Numbered from the stretch's first letter, positions 1-13,679 are shown. The stretch: DNA of 45,032 nucleotides from an uncultured Ruthenibacterium sp. (GCA_910587145.1 CAJUMH010000025.1:1-45032); one strand, 5' to 3'. The notes: generated by a model from the letters alone, not told the origin. Made by a program: numbers and translations.

Positions 1-106
1 ACAACTCAACTTTAACCGATTTTGCCTCATCCTTCTACTTTTTTCCCAAACTGTCCAATATCTATTGTACTCCTACAGAACGCCCCAACGAGCCGTTTCG
101 GATCGC

Positions 107-146
107 TTGACAGAAAATATTAAATAGGATAATATATTGATTATAA
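107..146 (+). promoter_or_regulatory. Promoter of the Fur-family gene with an overlapping PerR-box-like palindrome
   Basis: TTGACA (107-112) and TAATAT (130-135) are separated by 17 bp, a good sigma-A promoter. Overlapping the -10 box and the start region, positions 132-146 read ATATATT-G-ATTATAA. This matches 12 of 14 defined bases of the PerR box TTATAAT-N-ATTATAA, with the right half perfect. The overlap with the promoter suggests that the downstream regulator represses its own gene. The box match is seen; the autoregulation is inferred. Confidence 0.6.
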
Positions 147-164
147 ACAGGGGGGCGGGCAAGC

Positions 165-569
165 ATGGCGATTGAAAAACGCAATACGATCCAAAAAAAA
201 CTGGTGCTGGACGCTGTGAACCGTTTGGACTGTCACCCGACGGCAGACGAAGTGTATGCGGAGGTTGTGCGCACCCATCCTACGGTAAGCAAGGCGACGG
301 TGTACCGCAACCTTGGCGGCCTGTCCGAGGAAGGCCGCCTGCGCTATATCCGCATGCCCGACGGTGCGAACCGCTTCGATCACCGGCTCGACGAACACCG
401 GCATATCGCCTGCCTCCGCTGCAAGAGCATTTGCGATGTGCCGGTGATGGAGGCTTTGTCGCTGGACGAGGCCGCCGCGCGCTGTACAGGCTATACCAAT
501 GTTTCGCACGATATTGTCTTTTACGGTATCTGCCCGGCGTGTGCCGCGCGCAGCGCCCCGAAAAACTGA
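165..569 (+). CDS. Fur-family metalloregulator, PerR-like
   Basis: This 134-residue protein is a full-length Fur-family repressor. The N-terminal winged helix contains a typical recognition segment (SKATVYRNL, residues 42-50). The C-terminal half holds a structural zinc site made of two CxxC pairs (C83/C86 and C123/C126). Likely regulatory-metal ligands H38, D72, H78, H80 and D91 fall in the pattern seen in PerR of Bacillus subtilis. Together with the PerR-box-like operator at its promoter, this favours a peroxide or iron/manganese sensor over Zur, although Zur or Fur cannot be excluded. The ATG at 165 follows a purine-rich GGGGGCGGG ribosome site. It is a single-gene unit ended by a hairpin at 587-626. 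Its position directly upstream of rpoB, where rplL is usual, is odd. Confidence 0.85.
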   Translation: MAIEKRNTIQKKLVLDAVNRLDCHPTADEVYAEVVRTHPTVSKATVYRNLGGLSEEGRLRYIRMPDGANRFDHRLDEHRHIACLRCKSICDVPVMEALSLDEAAARCTGYTNVSHDIVFYGICPACAARSAPKN

Positions 570-586
570 GGAATAGAAAAAGGAAT

Positions 587-626
587 CCGGCTCTTCCGTC
601 AAAAAAGGGGGGAGCCGGAGCTTTTT
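587..626 (+). terminator. Probable terminator of the Fur-family gene
   Basis: CCGGCTC (587-593) can pair with GAGCCGG (612-618), with an 18-nt loop. A CTTTTT tract follows at 621-626. The stem is short for its loop, so termination is likely rather than certain. It sits 18 nt after the stop codon. Confidence 0.55.
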
Positions 627-750
627 GCGCCGGCATTGCCGGACGCCTGCAGCAGAATAGGCGGATACGGTACAGGCGGACAATGCGAACGCCAAGCGCG
701 GTTGTGCCCGCCGCGTTGAACGCCGGCACAATATCTGCGCCGCGGGCAAA

Positions 751-867
751 ATACGCACCCTGCCTACCCAAAGCATCAAAAACGAAACAAGCACACTGCC
801 TTCCCGGAGCATCAATATCAATATAAAATACGTACACCCTGCCCACCCAAAGCGTCAAAAACACAAC
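751..867. repeat. Degenerate tandem repeat, about three copies
   Basis: The motif CACCCTGCCYACCCAAAGC plus RTCAAAAAC occurs at 756-783 and again at 835-862. A more diverged copy (CACACTGCCTTCCCGGAGC...) lies between them at 792-817. Apart from this array I see nothing convincing in 627-921: no credible ORF, no RNA gene and no strong hairpin. Confidence 0.65.
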
Positions 868-921
868 ACGCATCCGTGTGTGCCACATCAAATTTTTTTA
901 TTATTTTTTCCGATATTTTCC

Positions 922-950
922 TTGACTTCTCCCCGGATTCGCTCTATAAT
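922..950 (+). promoter_or_regulatory. Promoter of rpoBC
   Basis: TTGACT (922-927) and a perfect TATAAT (945-950) are separated by 17 bp. No other gene lies between this promoter and rpoB, so it should drive rpoBC through a leader of about 265 nt. Confidence 0.8.
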
Positions 951-956
951 TCTTAA

Positions 957-1222
957 TATGTATCATAATGGCTTGTTATGTCTATTTTGGCAAAAATGCA
1001 TGGCGTTTATTGTGCAGGATATCCAAAAAATAAGGCGTAGCAGGGCCGTTTTGCGTGGTTTTTGCAAATCTTTTCGTTCGCCGTTTGTGCGCTTGTCAAG
1101 CGTTTTGAAAAAATTTTCGATCCGCTTTTTCGGGGCCGCGGCACGGCGGGCGCAAAATTCTGCAAAAACCGGGACAAACAATACAGCCGCGAATGCAATA
1201 GTTTAAGGAGTGGTCGTAGCTT
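957..1222 (+). other. Long untranslated leader of rpoB
   Basis: About 265 nt separate the predicted start of transcription from the rpoB ATG, with no plausible ORF. A small hairpin CGCTT-gtc-AAGCG (1090-1102) is followed by TTTT, which looks like a weak attenuator. A GC-rich stretch near 1127-1152 can also fold. The ribosome site AAGGAG is at 1204-1209. No known RNA family is recognised here. Confidence 0.4.
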
Positions 1223-4951
<3,729 letters not shown>

Positions 4952-5006
4952 TCCGAAGCCTGCCTGGAAGCGTTGAGAAGAATTTGAGAAAGAAAGGGTT
5001 CGTTTC

Positions 5007-8000
5007 ATGGAGTTTAACGCGTTCGATTCGATCAAAATCGGCCTTGCTTCTCCGGACCAGATCCGTGCATGGAGCTATGGAGAGGTAAAAAAGCCCGAAA
5101 CTATCAATTACCGCACGCTGAAGCCGGAGCGCGACGGCCTGTTCTGCGAGCGCATTTTTGGGCCGACAAAGGACTGGGAATGCCACTGCGGCAAATATAA
5201 ACGCATTCGCTATAAGGGCAAGATCTGCGACCGCTGCGGCGTGGAAGTAACACGCGCCAAGGTGCGCCGCGAACGGATGGGCCACATCGAGCTGGCCGCG
5301 CCCGTTTCGCACATCTGGTATTTCAAGGGCATCCCCTCCCGCATCAGCCTGATGCTGGATCTCAGCCCCCGCCTTTTGGAGAAGGTGCTGTATTTCGCGG
5401 CCTATATCGTCATCGACCCGGGCTTTACGCCGCTGGAAAAGATGCAGCTGCTGAGCGAAAAGGAATATCGCGAAATGCGCGAGCGCTACGAGGACGAGTT
5501 TAAGGCCTCGATGGGCGCCGAGGCCATTCAGGAGCTGCTGCGCGAGATCGATCTGGAGCAGCTGAGCGGGGAACTGCACAAAGAGCTGGAAGAAGCGGGC
5601 GGGCAAAAGCGCGTTCGTCTGCTTAAGCGCCTGGAGGTGGTGGAGGCGTTCCGCGTTTCCGGCAACCGGCCGGAGTGGATGATCATGGACGTGATCCCGG
5701 TGATCCCGCCCGATATCCGCCCGATGGTACAGCTGGACGGCGGCCGTTTTGCCACGTCCGATCTGAACGATCTGTACCGCCGCGTCATCAACCGCAACAA
5801 CCGTTTAAAGCGGCTGCTGGAGCTGGGCGCGCCGGATATTATTGTGCGCAACGAAAAACGCATGCTGCAGGAGGCGGTGGACGCTCTCATCGACAACGGC
5901 CGGCGCGGCCGCCCGGTAACGGGGCCGAACAACCGCCCGCTCAAAAGCCTTTCGGATATGCTCAAGGGCAAGCAGGGCCGTTTTCGCCAGAACCTGCTGG
6001 GCAAACGCGTGGATTATTCCGGCCGCTCGGTTATCGTGGTGGGCCCGGAGCTGAAAATGTACCAGTGCGGCCTGCCCAAAGAGATGGCGCTCGAGCTGTT
6101 CAAGCCGTTTGTCATGAAGGATCTGGTGGAAAAGGGCATCGCCAACAACATCAAATCTGCCCGCAAAATGGTGGAGCGCACCCGCACCGAGGTGTGGGAT
6201 TCGCTGGAGGCCGTGATCAAAGGGCACCCCGTAATGCTGAACCGCGCGCCGACGCTGCATCGTCTGGGCATTCAGGCGTTCGAGCCGGTGCTCGTGGAGG
6301 GCCGTGCCATCAAGCTGCACCCGCTGGTGTGCACCGCGTTCAACGCGGATTTCGACGGCGACCAGATGGCCGTGCACGTGCCGCTCTCGGAAGAGGCGCA
6401 GCGCGAGGCGCGCAAGCTGATGCTTGCCTCCGGCAATCTGCTCAAGCCTGCCGACGGCAAGCCGGTTACCGTGCCGACGCAGGACATGGTTTTGGGCAGC
6501 TACTACCTGACGATGATGAACGACGGGGACAAAGGCGAGGGCAAGGTGTTCCGCGACGAGAACGAGGCCATTATGGCTTATCAGGAGGGCGCGGTAACGC
6601 TGCAGGCAAAGATCCGAGTGCGCCGCACCATCGAAACAGACGGCGTCGCGGCAAGCCGCATCATCGATACCTCGGTGGGCCGCATCCTGTTCAACCAGCC
6701 CATCCCGCAGGATCTGGGCTATGTGGATCGCTCCGTTCCCGAAAACCGCTTCCTGTTCGAGGTGGATTTCCTCGTCAACAAGAAAAAGCTGGGCCAGATT
6801 ATCGATCGCTGCATTCAGGTGCACGGAACGGCCGTCACCGCCGAAATGCTCGACCGCATCAAGGCGCAGGGCTATAAGTATTCCACGCTCAGCGCTATTA
6901 CCGTCGCCGTTTCCGACGCCGTGATCCCGCCGCAGAAGACAGCGCTTCTGGCCGACGCCGAGGAGCAGATCAGCAAGATCAGCAAGCAGTACAACCGCGG
7001 CCTGATCTCCAACGACGAGCGGTACGAGCGCGTGATCAAGGTGTGGAGCAAAACCACCGAGGCCGTGGCCGAGGCGCTGCAGGAGAACCTGGATGCGCGC
7101 AACCCCATCTATATGATGGCGGATTCCGGCGCGCGCGGCTCGATGGCGCAGATCCGCCAGCTTGCCGGCATGCGCGGCCTGATCGCGAATACCTCCGGCA
7201 AGACGATCGAGATCCCCATTCGCGCAAATTACCGCGAGGGCCTGAACATTTTGGAATACTTCGTCGCCGGCAAGGGCGCCCGCAAGGGCCTTGCCGATAC
7301 GGCGCTGCGCACGGCCGATTCCGGCTATCTTACCCGCCGCCTGGTGGACGTTTCGCAGGATGTGATCATCCGCGAGGAAGACTGCGGCGCAACGCAGGGC
7401 ATTGTTGCCTCCGATATCCGCGAAGGCAAGGAGATGATCGAGACGCTGGAGGAGCGCCTGCAGGGCCGCTTCGCGGTGAACGACGTGCTCGATCCCGCCA
7501 CGGGCGAGGTGATTGTCTCGAAGGACAAAATGATGACCGAGGCCGACGCCAAGGCCATTGTATCGGCGGGTATTACCGAGGTAGAGATCCGCAGCGTGCT
7601 GTGCTGCGAGGCGCGGCACGGCGTCTGCTCGAAGTGCTATGGCGCAAACCTTGCCAACGGCAGTCTGGTAGGCATCGGCGAGGCGGTGGGCATCATCGCC
7701 GCACAGTCCATCGGCGAGCCGGGCACGCAGCTGACGATGCGCACCTTCCACACGGGCGGCATCGCATCGGCCGAGGATATCACACAGGGTCTGCCGCGCG
7801 TGGAGGAGCTGTTCGAGGCGCGCCGCCCGAAGAATCTGGCGATCATGACAGAGATTGCGGGCACGGCGCATCTGGACGATTCCAAGAAGAACCGTCACGT
7901 TGTGGTGGAGGGTGCGGACGAAAACGGCGCGCCCATCGAAAAGAGCTATCTCATCCCGTTCGGCCAGCGCATCCGCATTGCGGACGGCGCACAGCTGGAG

Positions 8001-8633
8001 CCGGGCGATATCCTCACAGAGGGCTTTGCCTATCCGCAGGATATTCTTGCCATCAAGGGCCCCATCGCCGTGCAAAAGTACCTCATCAGCGAGGTGCAGA
8101 AGGTATACCGCCTGCAGGGCGTGGATATCTGCGATAAGCATATCGAGGTAATTGTTCTGCAGATGATGCGCAAGGTACGTGTGGAGGATGCGGGCAGCAC
8201 CAAGCTGATCGTAGGCTCCTCGATGGATAAGAGCGAGCTGCGCGCCGCCAATGAAGAGATCGAGGCGCGCATTGCCGCAGGCGAGGCCGATTTGAAGCCC
8301 GCCCGCGCCACCAGCGTGCTGCTGGGCATTACAAAGGCGTCGCTGGCCACGGATTCGTTCCTCTCGGCCGCATCGTTCCAGGAGACGACGCGCGTTTTGA
8401 CGGACGCCGCCATCAAGGGCAAGGTGGATCCGCTGATGGGCCTGAAGGAGAACGTCATCATCGGCAAGCTGATCCCGGCCGGCACCGGCATTCCCGAGGT
8501 GGAAGCCGAGCTGGCCGCCGGCGACGGCGCGGCAGAGCCGGTGCAGGCTGCGGAGGCAGAAGAAGCAGAGGCGCAGGTTCAGGCAGAGGCACAGGCCGCA
8601 GACAGCACCGCTGAACAGGAAACCGCCGTATAA
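5007..8633 (+). CDS. rpoC: DNA-directed RNA polymerase subunit beta'
   Basis: This is the catalytic beta' subunit, 1208 residues. The N-terminal zinc site is C59/C61/C74/C77. The magnesium-binding NADFDGDQ motif lies at residues 446-453. The second zinc site is C793/C867/C874/C877. Bridge-helix and trigger-loop segments follow (GEPGTQLTMRTFHTGG). The last 40 residues are a low-complexity Ala/Glu/Gln tail of the kind that varies freely between species. The ATG at 5007 follows an AAAGGG ribosome site. It is co-transcribed with rpoB. The usual next gene in Firmicutes, the L7Ae-like ybxF, is missing; a tandem repeat and a new promoter follow instead. Confidence 0.98.
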   Translation: MEFNAFDSIKIGLASPDQIRAWSYGEVKKPETINYRTLKPERDGLFCERIFGPTKDWECHCGKYKRIRYKGKICDRCGVEVTRAKVRRERMGHIELAAPVSHIWYFKGIPSRISLMLDLSPRLLEKVLYFAAYIVIDPGFTPLEKMQLLSEKEYREMRERYEDEFKASMGAEAIQELLREIDLEQLSGELHKELEEAGGQKRVRLLKRLEVVEAFRVSGNRPEWMIMDVIPVIPPDIRPMVQLDGGRFATSDLNDLYRRVINRNNRLKRLLELGAPDIIVRNEKRMLQEAVDALIDNGRRGRPVTGPNNRPLKSLSDMLKGKQGRFRQNLLGKRVDYSGRSVIVVGPELKMYQCGLPKEMALELFKPFVMKDLVEKGIANNIKSARKMVERTRTEVWDSLEAVIKGHPVMLNRAPTLHRLGIQAFEPVLVEGRAIKLHPLVCTAFNADFDGDQMAVHVPLSEEAQREARKLMLASGNLLKPADGKPVTVPTQDMVLGSYYLTMMNDGDKGEGKVFRDENEAIMAYQEGAVTLQAKIRVRRTIETDGVAASRIIDTSVGRILFNQPIPQDLGYVDRSVPENRFLFEVDFLVNKKKLGQIIDRCIQVHGTAVTAEMLDRIKAQGYKYSTLSAITVAVSDAVIPPQKTALLADAEEQISKISKQYNRGLISNDERYERVIKVWSKTTEAVAEALQENLDARNPIYMMADSGARGSMAQIRQLAGMRGLIANTSGKTIEIPIRANYREGLNILEYFVAGKGARKGLADTALRTADSGYLTRRLVDVSQDVIIREEDCGATQGIVASDIREGKEMIETLEERLQGRFAVNDVLDPATGEVIVSKDKMMTEADAKAIVSAGITEVEIRSVLCCEARHGVCSKCYGANLANGSLVGIGEAVGIIAAQSIGEPGTQLTMRTFHTGGIASAEDITQGLPRVEELFEARRPKNLAIMTEIAGTAHLDDSKKNRHVVVEGADENGAPIEKSYLIPFGQRIRIADGAQLEPGDILTEGFAYPQDILAIKGPIAVQKYLISEVQKVYRLQGVDICDKHIEVIVLQMMRKVRVEDAGSTKLIVGSSMDKSELRAANEEIEARIAAGEADLKPARATSVLLGITKASLATDSFLSAASFQETTRVLTDAAIKGKVDPLMGLKENVIIGKLIPAGTGIPEVEAELAAGDGAAEPVQAAEAEEAEAQVQAEAQAADSTAEQETAV

Positions 8634-8655
8634 GCGTTCCGCTTGTGCTTTGCTT

Positions 8656-8732
8656 GGCGCAGGGCCCGAAACGCAGCGGCGCAGGGCCTGAAAATGGATG
8701 CACAGGCGGCGCAGGGCCTGAAAAACGGATGC
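8656..8732. repeat. Tandem repeat after rpoC, three copies
   Basis: GGCGCAGGGCCTGAAAA (first copy with CCCGAAA) starts at 8656, 8678 and 8708, spaced by 22 and 30 bp. The second and third copies share the extension into GGATGC. The array fills the gap between the rpoC stop and the rpsL promoter. Confidence 0.75.
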
Positions 8733-8768
8733 GAAAAGCCCCAAAAGCCCGAAAAGTGCAGGAAAAGC

Positions 8769-8797
8769 TTGACATCCGCATCAAAACCCTGTAGAAT
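8769..8797 (+). promoter_or_regulatory. Promoter of the rpsL-rpsG-fusA operon
   Basis: TTGACA (8769-8774), a 17-bp spacer and TAGAAT (8792-8797) form a strong sigma-A promoter. The leader of about 100 nt contains a perfect 7-bp hairpin AAAGCGG-cttg-CCGCTTT (8853-8870) before the ribosome site. Confidence 0.8.
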
Positions 8798-8902
8798 ATA
8801 AATGTTGCGCCGTGGGCGTATTTTGCTGTATCCAGGCGCCAAAATCCGGTGTAAAGCGGCTTGCCGCTTTCGCATAAAATTATTTTTGAAAGGAGGAACA
8901 TT

Positions 8903-9325
8903 ATGCCTACTTTTAACCAGCTCGTGCGCAAGGGCCGTGAGGTACTGGTGAAGAAATCGACGGCACCTGCTCTTCTGAAAGGCTACAACTCGCAGAAGAA
9001 AGCGTATACCGATCAGAATTCTCCGCAAAAGCGCGGCGTGTGCACCGCCGTTCGTACCATGACGCCGAAGAAGCCGAACTCCGCGCTTCGTAAGGTTGCC
9101 CGTGTACGCCTTTCCAACGGCATCGAGGTTACGTCCTATATCCCCGGTATCGGCCACAATCTGCAGGAGCACAGCGTCGTTCTCATTCGCGGCGGCCGTG
9201 TAAAGGATCTTCCGGGTGTGCGTTACCACATCATTCGCGGTACGCTGGATACGCAGGGCGTCGCAAACCGCGGCCAGGCTCGCTCCAAGTACGGTGCGAA
9301 GCGTCCCAAGGCCGGCAAGAAGTAA
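8903..9325 (+). CDS. rpsL: 30S ribosomal protein S12
   Basis: This protein of the decoding centre has 140 residues. The TPKKPNSALRK segment that contacts the A site and the KDLPGVRYH loop are both wild type at the lysines associated with streptomycin resistance. The start chosen is ATG 8903, seven nt after AAAGGAGG and giving the family-typical MPTFNQLVRKG start. An upstream in-frame ATG at 8861 would add 14 residues without a ribosome site. It is the first gene of the str operon here. Confidence 0.98.
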   Translation: MPTFNQLVRKGREVLVKKSTAPALLKGYNSQKKAYTDQNSPQKRGVCTAVRTMTPKKPNSALRKVARVRLSNGIEVTSYIPGIGHNLQEHSVVLIRGGRVKDLPGVRYHIIRGTLDTQGVANRGQARSKYGAKRPKAGKK

Positions 9326-9343
9326 ACAAAAACCGTAAAGATT

Positions 9344-9400
9344 GTACAGCCCCGCAAAGGCTTTTTCAGAATAGAGGAAAACCTTTTCGTGGGACAGTAC
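9344..9400 (+). promoter_or_regulatory. Stem-loop in the rpsL-rpsG gap, possible S7 control site
   Basis: GUAC (9344-9347) pairs with GUAC (9397-9400). Inside it, CCC-CG-C-AAAGG (9350-9360) pairs with CCUUU-U-CG-U-GGG (9382-9393) with one mismatch and one bulge. In Escherichia coli, protein S7 represses its own operon by binding the S12-S7 intercistronic RNA. This 132-nt gap is of similar size and is structured, so the same role is possible but unproven. Confidence 0.35.
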
Positions 9401-9457
9401 GGGAGTTTGATTACTTTCGAGTACCGATGATATCATTGTATGAAGGAGGGAAGAAAG

Positions 9458-9928
9458 ATGTCCAGAAGAGGTAATATTGCAAAGCGAGACGTTTTGGCGG
9501 ATCCTTTGTATCAATCCAAAATGGTGACACGTCTGATCAACAACATCATGTACGACGGCAAAAAGGGCGTCGCACAGAAGATCGTTTACGATGCGTTCGA
9601 GATCGTAAAGGAAAAAACCGGCAACGACCCGCTCGAGAGCTTTGAAAAAGCGCTGGAGAACATCATGCCGGTGCTTGAGGTAAAGGCGCGCCGCGTTGGC
9701 GGTTCCACGTATCAGGTGCCGATGGAGGTGCGTCCCGAGCGCCGCGAAACACTGGGCCTGCGCTGGCTTACCACATACGCCCGCGCCCGCAGCGAGCGCA
9801 CCATGCGCGAGCGCCTGGCCGGCGAGATTATGGACGCCGTAAACGGCAACGGCAACGCGTGCAAAAAGCGCGAGGATACGCATAAGATGGCGGAGGCCAA
9901 CAAGGCGTTTGCCCACTACCGCTATTAA
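9458..9928 (+). CDS. rpsG: 30S ribosomal protein S7
   Basis: This primary 16S-rRNA-binding protein organises the head of the small subunit. It has 156 residues, exactly the usual length. The conserved core is present (family motifs ARRVGGSTYQVP and RPERRETLGLRWL, and the C-terminal KKREDTHKMAEANKAFAHYRY region). The ATG at 9458 follows AAGGAGGG with good spacing; the in-frame ATG 18 nt upstream lies in front of that site and would give an atypical N-terminus. It lies between rpsL (132-nt gap) and fusA (28-nt gap). Confidence 0.97.
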   Translation: MSRRGNIAKRDVLADPLYQSKMVTRLINNIMYDGKKGVAQKIVYDAFEIVKEKTGNDPLESFEKALENIMPVLEVKARRVGGSTYQVPMEVRPERRETLGLRWLTTYARARSERTMRERLAGEIMDAVNGNGNACKKREDTHKMAEANKAFAHYRY

Positions 9929-9956
9929 TCCAGCGCCTTAATTTTAGGAGGAAATT

Positions 9957-12083
9957 ATGCCAAGAGACGTTTCTCTGGAAATGACCAGAAACATCGGCAT
10001 TATGGCTCACATCGACGCCGGCAAGACAACGACCACCGAGCGCATCTTGTTCTATACGGGCATCAACCACAAGATCGGTGAAACGCACGACGGCGCCGCG
10101 ACCATGGACTGGATGGCGCAGGAGCAGGAACGCGGCATTACGATCACATCCGCCGCTACCACTTGTTATTGGAGTCATACCGAGCTTCAAAACGATCCGG
10201 CGCTGGCAAAGAAAAACCGGCACCGCATCAACATTATTGATACCCCGGGCCACGTGGATTTCACTGTGGAAGTAGAGCGCAGCCTGCGCGTGCTGGACGG
10301 CAGCGTTACCGTCATGTGCGCCAAGGGCGGCGTAGAGCCGCAGTCCGAAACCGTGTGGCATCAGGCGAACAAGTATCACGTTCCCCGCATGATCTACGTC
10401 AACAAGATGGATATCATGGGCGCGGATTTCTATCACGTGCTGGATATGATCAAAGATCGCCTGAAGGCGAACGCCATCCCCATTCAGCTGCCCATCGGCA
10501 AGGAGGAGACGTTTACCGGCATCATCGATCTGCTGGAAATGCAGGCTTACGTCTATTACGACGATCTCGGCAAGGATATCCGCAAGGAAGCCATCCCCGC
10601 GGATATGCAGGAGCTTGCGGAAAAATACCGCGGCGAAATGATCGAGGCCATCGCCGAAAACGACGAAGAGCTGATGATGAAATACCTGGACGGCGAGGAG
10701 CTGTCCATCCCCGAGATAAAAACCGCCATCCGGCGCGAGACCATCGCGAATACGATCGTTCCCGTGGTGTGCGGCACCTCGTATAAGAACAAGGGCGTGC
10801 AGAAGCTGCTCGATGCCATCGTGGACTATATGCCCGCCCCCACCGACATTGAGGACATCAAGGGGACCAACCCGGAGACCGAGGAGGAAGAATCCCGCCC
10901 GTCGGACGACAACGCCCCGTTCTCTGCGCTGGCGTTTAAGATCGCGACCGACCCGTATGTTGGCAAGCTCTGCTTCTTCCGCGTCTATTCCGGCGTTGTG
11001 GAGGCAGGCAGCACGGTGTATAATTCCGTGAAGGACAACCGCGAGCGCATGGGCCGCATTCTGCAGATGCACGCAAACCACCGGCAGGATATCGACATTT
11101 GCTACGCGGGCGATATCGCGGCGGCTGTGGGCCTGAAAAACACGACCACGGGCGATACCCTGTGCGACGAAAAGCACCCCATCATTCTGGAGAGCATGGA
11201 ATTCCCCGAGCCGGTTATCCGTGTGGCCATTGAGCCCAAAACCAAGGCCGGTCAGGAGAAAATGGGCATCGCGCTGGCAAAGCTGGCCGAGGAAGACCCG
11301 ACGTTCCGCACCTACACCGATGAAGAAACGGGCCAGACCATCATCGCCGGCATGGGTGAGCTGCATCTCGAGATCATTGTCGATCGTCTGCTGCGCGAGT
11401 TTAAGGTGGAGGCCAACGTAGGCGCCCCGCAGGTTGCCTACCGCGAAACCATTCGCCGCGCTGCCGACCAGGATACCAAGTATGCGCGTCAGTCCGGCGG
11501 CAAGGGCCAGTACGGACATGTCAAGATCAAGATCGAGCCGAATGAGGCGGGCAAGGGGTACGAGTTCATCAACGCCATTGTCGGCGGCGCCATCCCGAAG
11601 GAGTTTATCGGCCCCGTTGATCAGGGCATTCAGGGTGCCATGCAGGCCGGTGTGCTTGCGGGCTACCCTGTGGTGGATGTGAAGGTAACGCTGTACGACG
11701 GCTCGTATCATGAGGTGGATTCCTCGGAGATGGCGTTTAAGATCGCCGGCTCCATGGCCTTCAAGGAGGCCATGCGCAAGGCCGATCCTGTCATCCTCGA
11801 GCCGATCATGAAGGTGGCTGTTATTGTGCCGGACGAGTATATGGGCGATGTGATCGGTGATATCAACGCCCGGCGCGGCCAGATCCAGGGCACCGAGGCC
11901 CGCAGCGGCACACAGCAGATTGACGCGCTTGTTCCGCTGTCCAACATGTTCGGCTACGCCACCGATCTGCGCAGCAAAACGCAGGGCCGCGGCCAGTATT
12001 CGATGGAGCCCAGCCACTATATCGACGTGCCCAAGAGCATTGCCGAGAGCATTATGGCGGGCCGTGCGAAGAAAGAGGGCTGA
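9957..12083 (+). CDS. fusA: Translation elongation factor G
   Basis: This GTPase drives translocation of tRNA and mRNA through the ribosome; it has 708 residues, full length. G motifs are in order: P-loop AHIDAGKT (residues 17-24), DTPGHVDF, NKMD, and the G5 segment GTSYKNKG. Domain IV carries the loop GGKGQYGHV. A short acidic linker (EEEESRPSDD) precedes domain II, as in many Clostridia. The ATG at 9957 follows TAGGAGGA. It is the third gene of the str transcript. tuf is separated by 118 nt and has its own promoter. Confidence 0.98.
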   Translation: MPRDVSLEMTRNIGIMAHIDAGKTTTTERILFYTGINHKIGETHDGAATMDWMAQEQERGITITSAATTCYWSHTELQNDPALAKKNRHRINIIDTPGHVDFTVEVERSLRVLDGSVTVMCAKGGVEPQSETVWHQANKYHVPRMIYVNKMDIMGADFYHVLDMIKDRLKANAIPIQLPIGKEETFTGIIDLLEMQAYVYYDDLGKDIRKEAIPADMQELAEKYRGEMIEAIAENDEELMMKYLDGEELSIPEIKTAIRRETIANTIVPVVCGTSYKNKGVQKLLDAIVDYMPAPTDIEDIKGTNPETEEEESRPSDDNAPFSALAFKIATDPYVGKLCFFRVYSGVVEAGSTVYNSVKDNRERMGRILQMHANHRQDIDICYAGDIAAAVGLKNTTTGDTLCDEKHPIILESMEFPEPVIRVAIEPKTKAGQEKMGIALAKLAEEDPTFRTYTDEETGQTIIAGMGELHLEIIVDRLLREFKVEANVGAPQVAYRETIRRAADQDTKYARQSGGKGQYGHVKIKIEPNEAGKGYEFINAIVGGAIPKEFIGPVDQGIQGAMQAGVLAGYPVVDVKVTLYDGSYHEVDSSEMAFKIAGSMAFKEAMRKADPVILEPIMKVAVIVPDEYMGDVIGDINARRGQIQGTEARSGTQQIDALVPLSNMFGYATDLRSKTQGRGQYSMEPSHYIDVPKSIAESIMAGRAKKEG

Positions 12084-12132
12084 GTGCCGCTTGCTCCGGC
12101 CTGAAATGATGGGATTTTCCCAAAGAAAATAC

Positions 12133-12161
12133 TTGATTTTTCAGGATGTATTTAGTACAAT
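12133..12161 (+). promoter_or_regulatory. Promoter of tuf
   Basis: TTGATT (12133-12138), a 17-bp spacer and TACAAT (12156-12161). It gives tuf an independent start and a 35-nt leader, so EF-Tu need not depend on read-through from fusA. Confidence 0.7.
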
Positions 12162-12201
12162 GTCCGTAAGAACAGTTTCTGAATAAGGGAGGAAACAAGA
12201 A

Positions 12202-13404
<1,203 letters not shown>

Positions 13405-13420
13405 TTTCAAAACATGCAGG

Positions 13421-13448
13421 GCGCCCGGCGTTTTCGCCGGGCGCTTTT
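13421..13448 (+). terminator. Intrinsic terminator of tuf
   Basis: A perfect 10-bp stem, GCGCCCGGCG (13421-13430) with CGCCGGGCGC (13435-13444), closes a TTTT loop and is followed by TTTTCT. Confidence 0.92.
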
Positions 13449-13450
13449 CT

Positions 13451-13543
13451 GTTGCGGAAGCCCTGCTTTTTTGCGAAAGCCCGGTTTTTCTGTAGAAGCC
13501 CTGCCTTTTTGTGGAAGCCCGGCTTTTCTGTGGAAAAAGCTTG
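13451..13543. repeat. Minisatellite of 18-20 bp units between tuf and tRNA-Ser
   Basis: Four units with the core GAAGCCCKGCTTTT lie at 13451-13470, 13471-13490, 13491-13510 and 13511-13528, with a partial fifth running into the tRNA promoter. Units 1 and 3 read CCCTGC, units 2 and 4 read CCCGG. The array therefore looks like a duplicated dimer of about 40 bp. Confidence 0.75.
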
Positions 13544-13569
13544 ACTTTTTTACAGAGGTTCGCTATAAT
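13541..13569 (+). promoter_or_regulatory. Promoter of tRNA-Ser
   Basis: TTGACT (13541-13546), a 17-bp spacer and TATAAT (13564-13569), ending 19 nt before the tRNA. Confidence 0.8.
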
Positions 13570-13588
13570 AGTAAAGCACCGTTCGCAT

Positions 13589-13679
13589 GGAGAGTTGGCT
13601 GAGTGGTCTAAGGCGCACGACTGGAAATCGTGTGTACCCTTTAAAGGTACCCAGGGTTCAAATCCCTGACTCTCCGCCA
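13589..13679 (+). tRNA. tRNA-Ser (anticodon GGA)
   Basis: Acceptor GGAGAGT pairs with ACTCTCC. The anticodon stem CACGA/TCGTG encloses the loop CTGGAAA, so the anticodon is GGA, reading UCC/UCU. A long variable arm (TACCCTTTAAAGGTA) marks a class II tRNA. The T loop is TTCAAAT and the CCA end is encoded (13677-13679). Confidence 0.96.

Noticed and set aside
5805..8744. Long minus-strand open frame of 979 codons antisense to rpoC
   Set aside because: Same kind of shadow frame; rpoC is certain and the antisense product has no domain features.
9828..12017. Minus-strand frame of 729 codons antisense to fusA, and a similar one over tuf (12052-13698)
   Set aside because: Both are explained by codon bias of the highly expressed plus-strand genes; the second also runs through a tRNA and a minisatellite.
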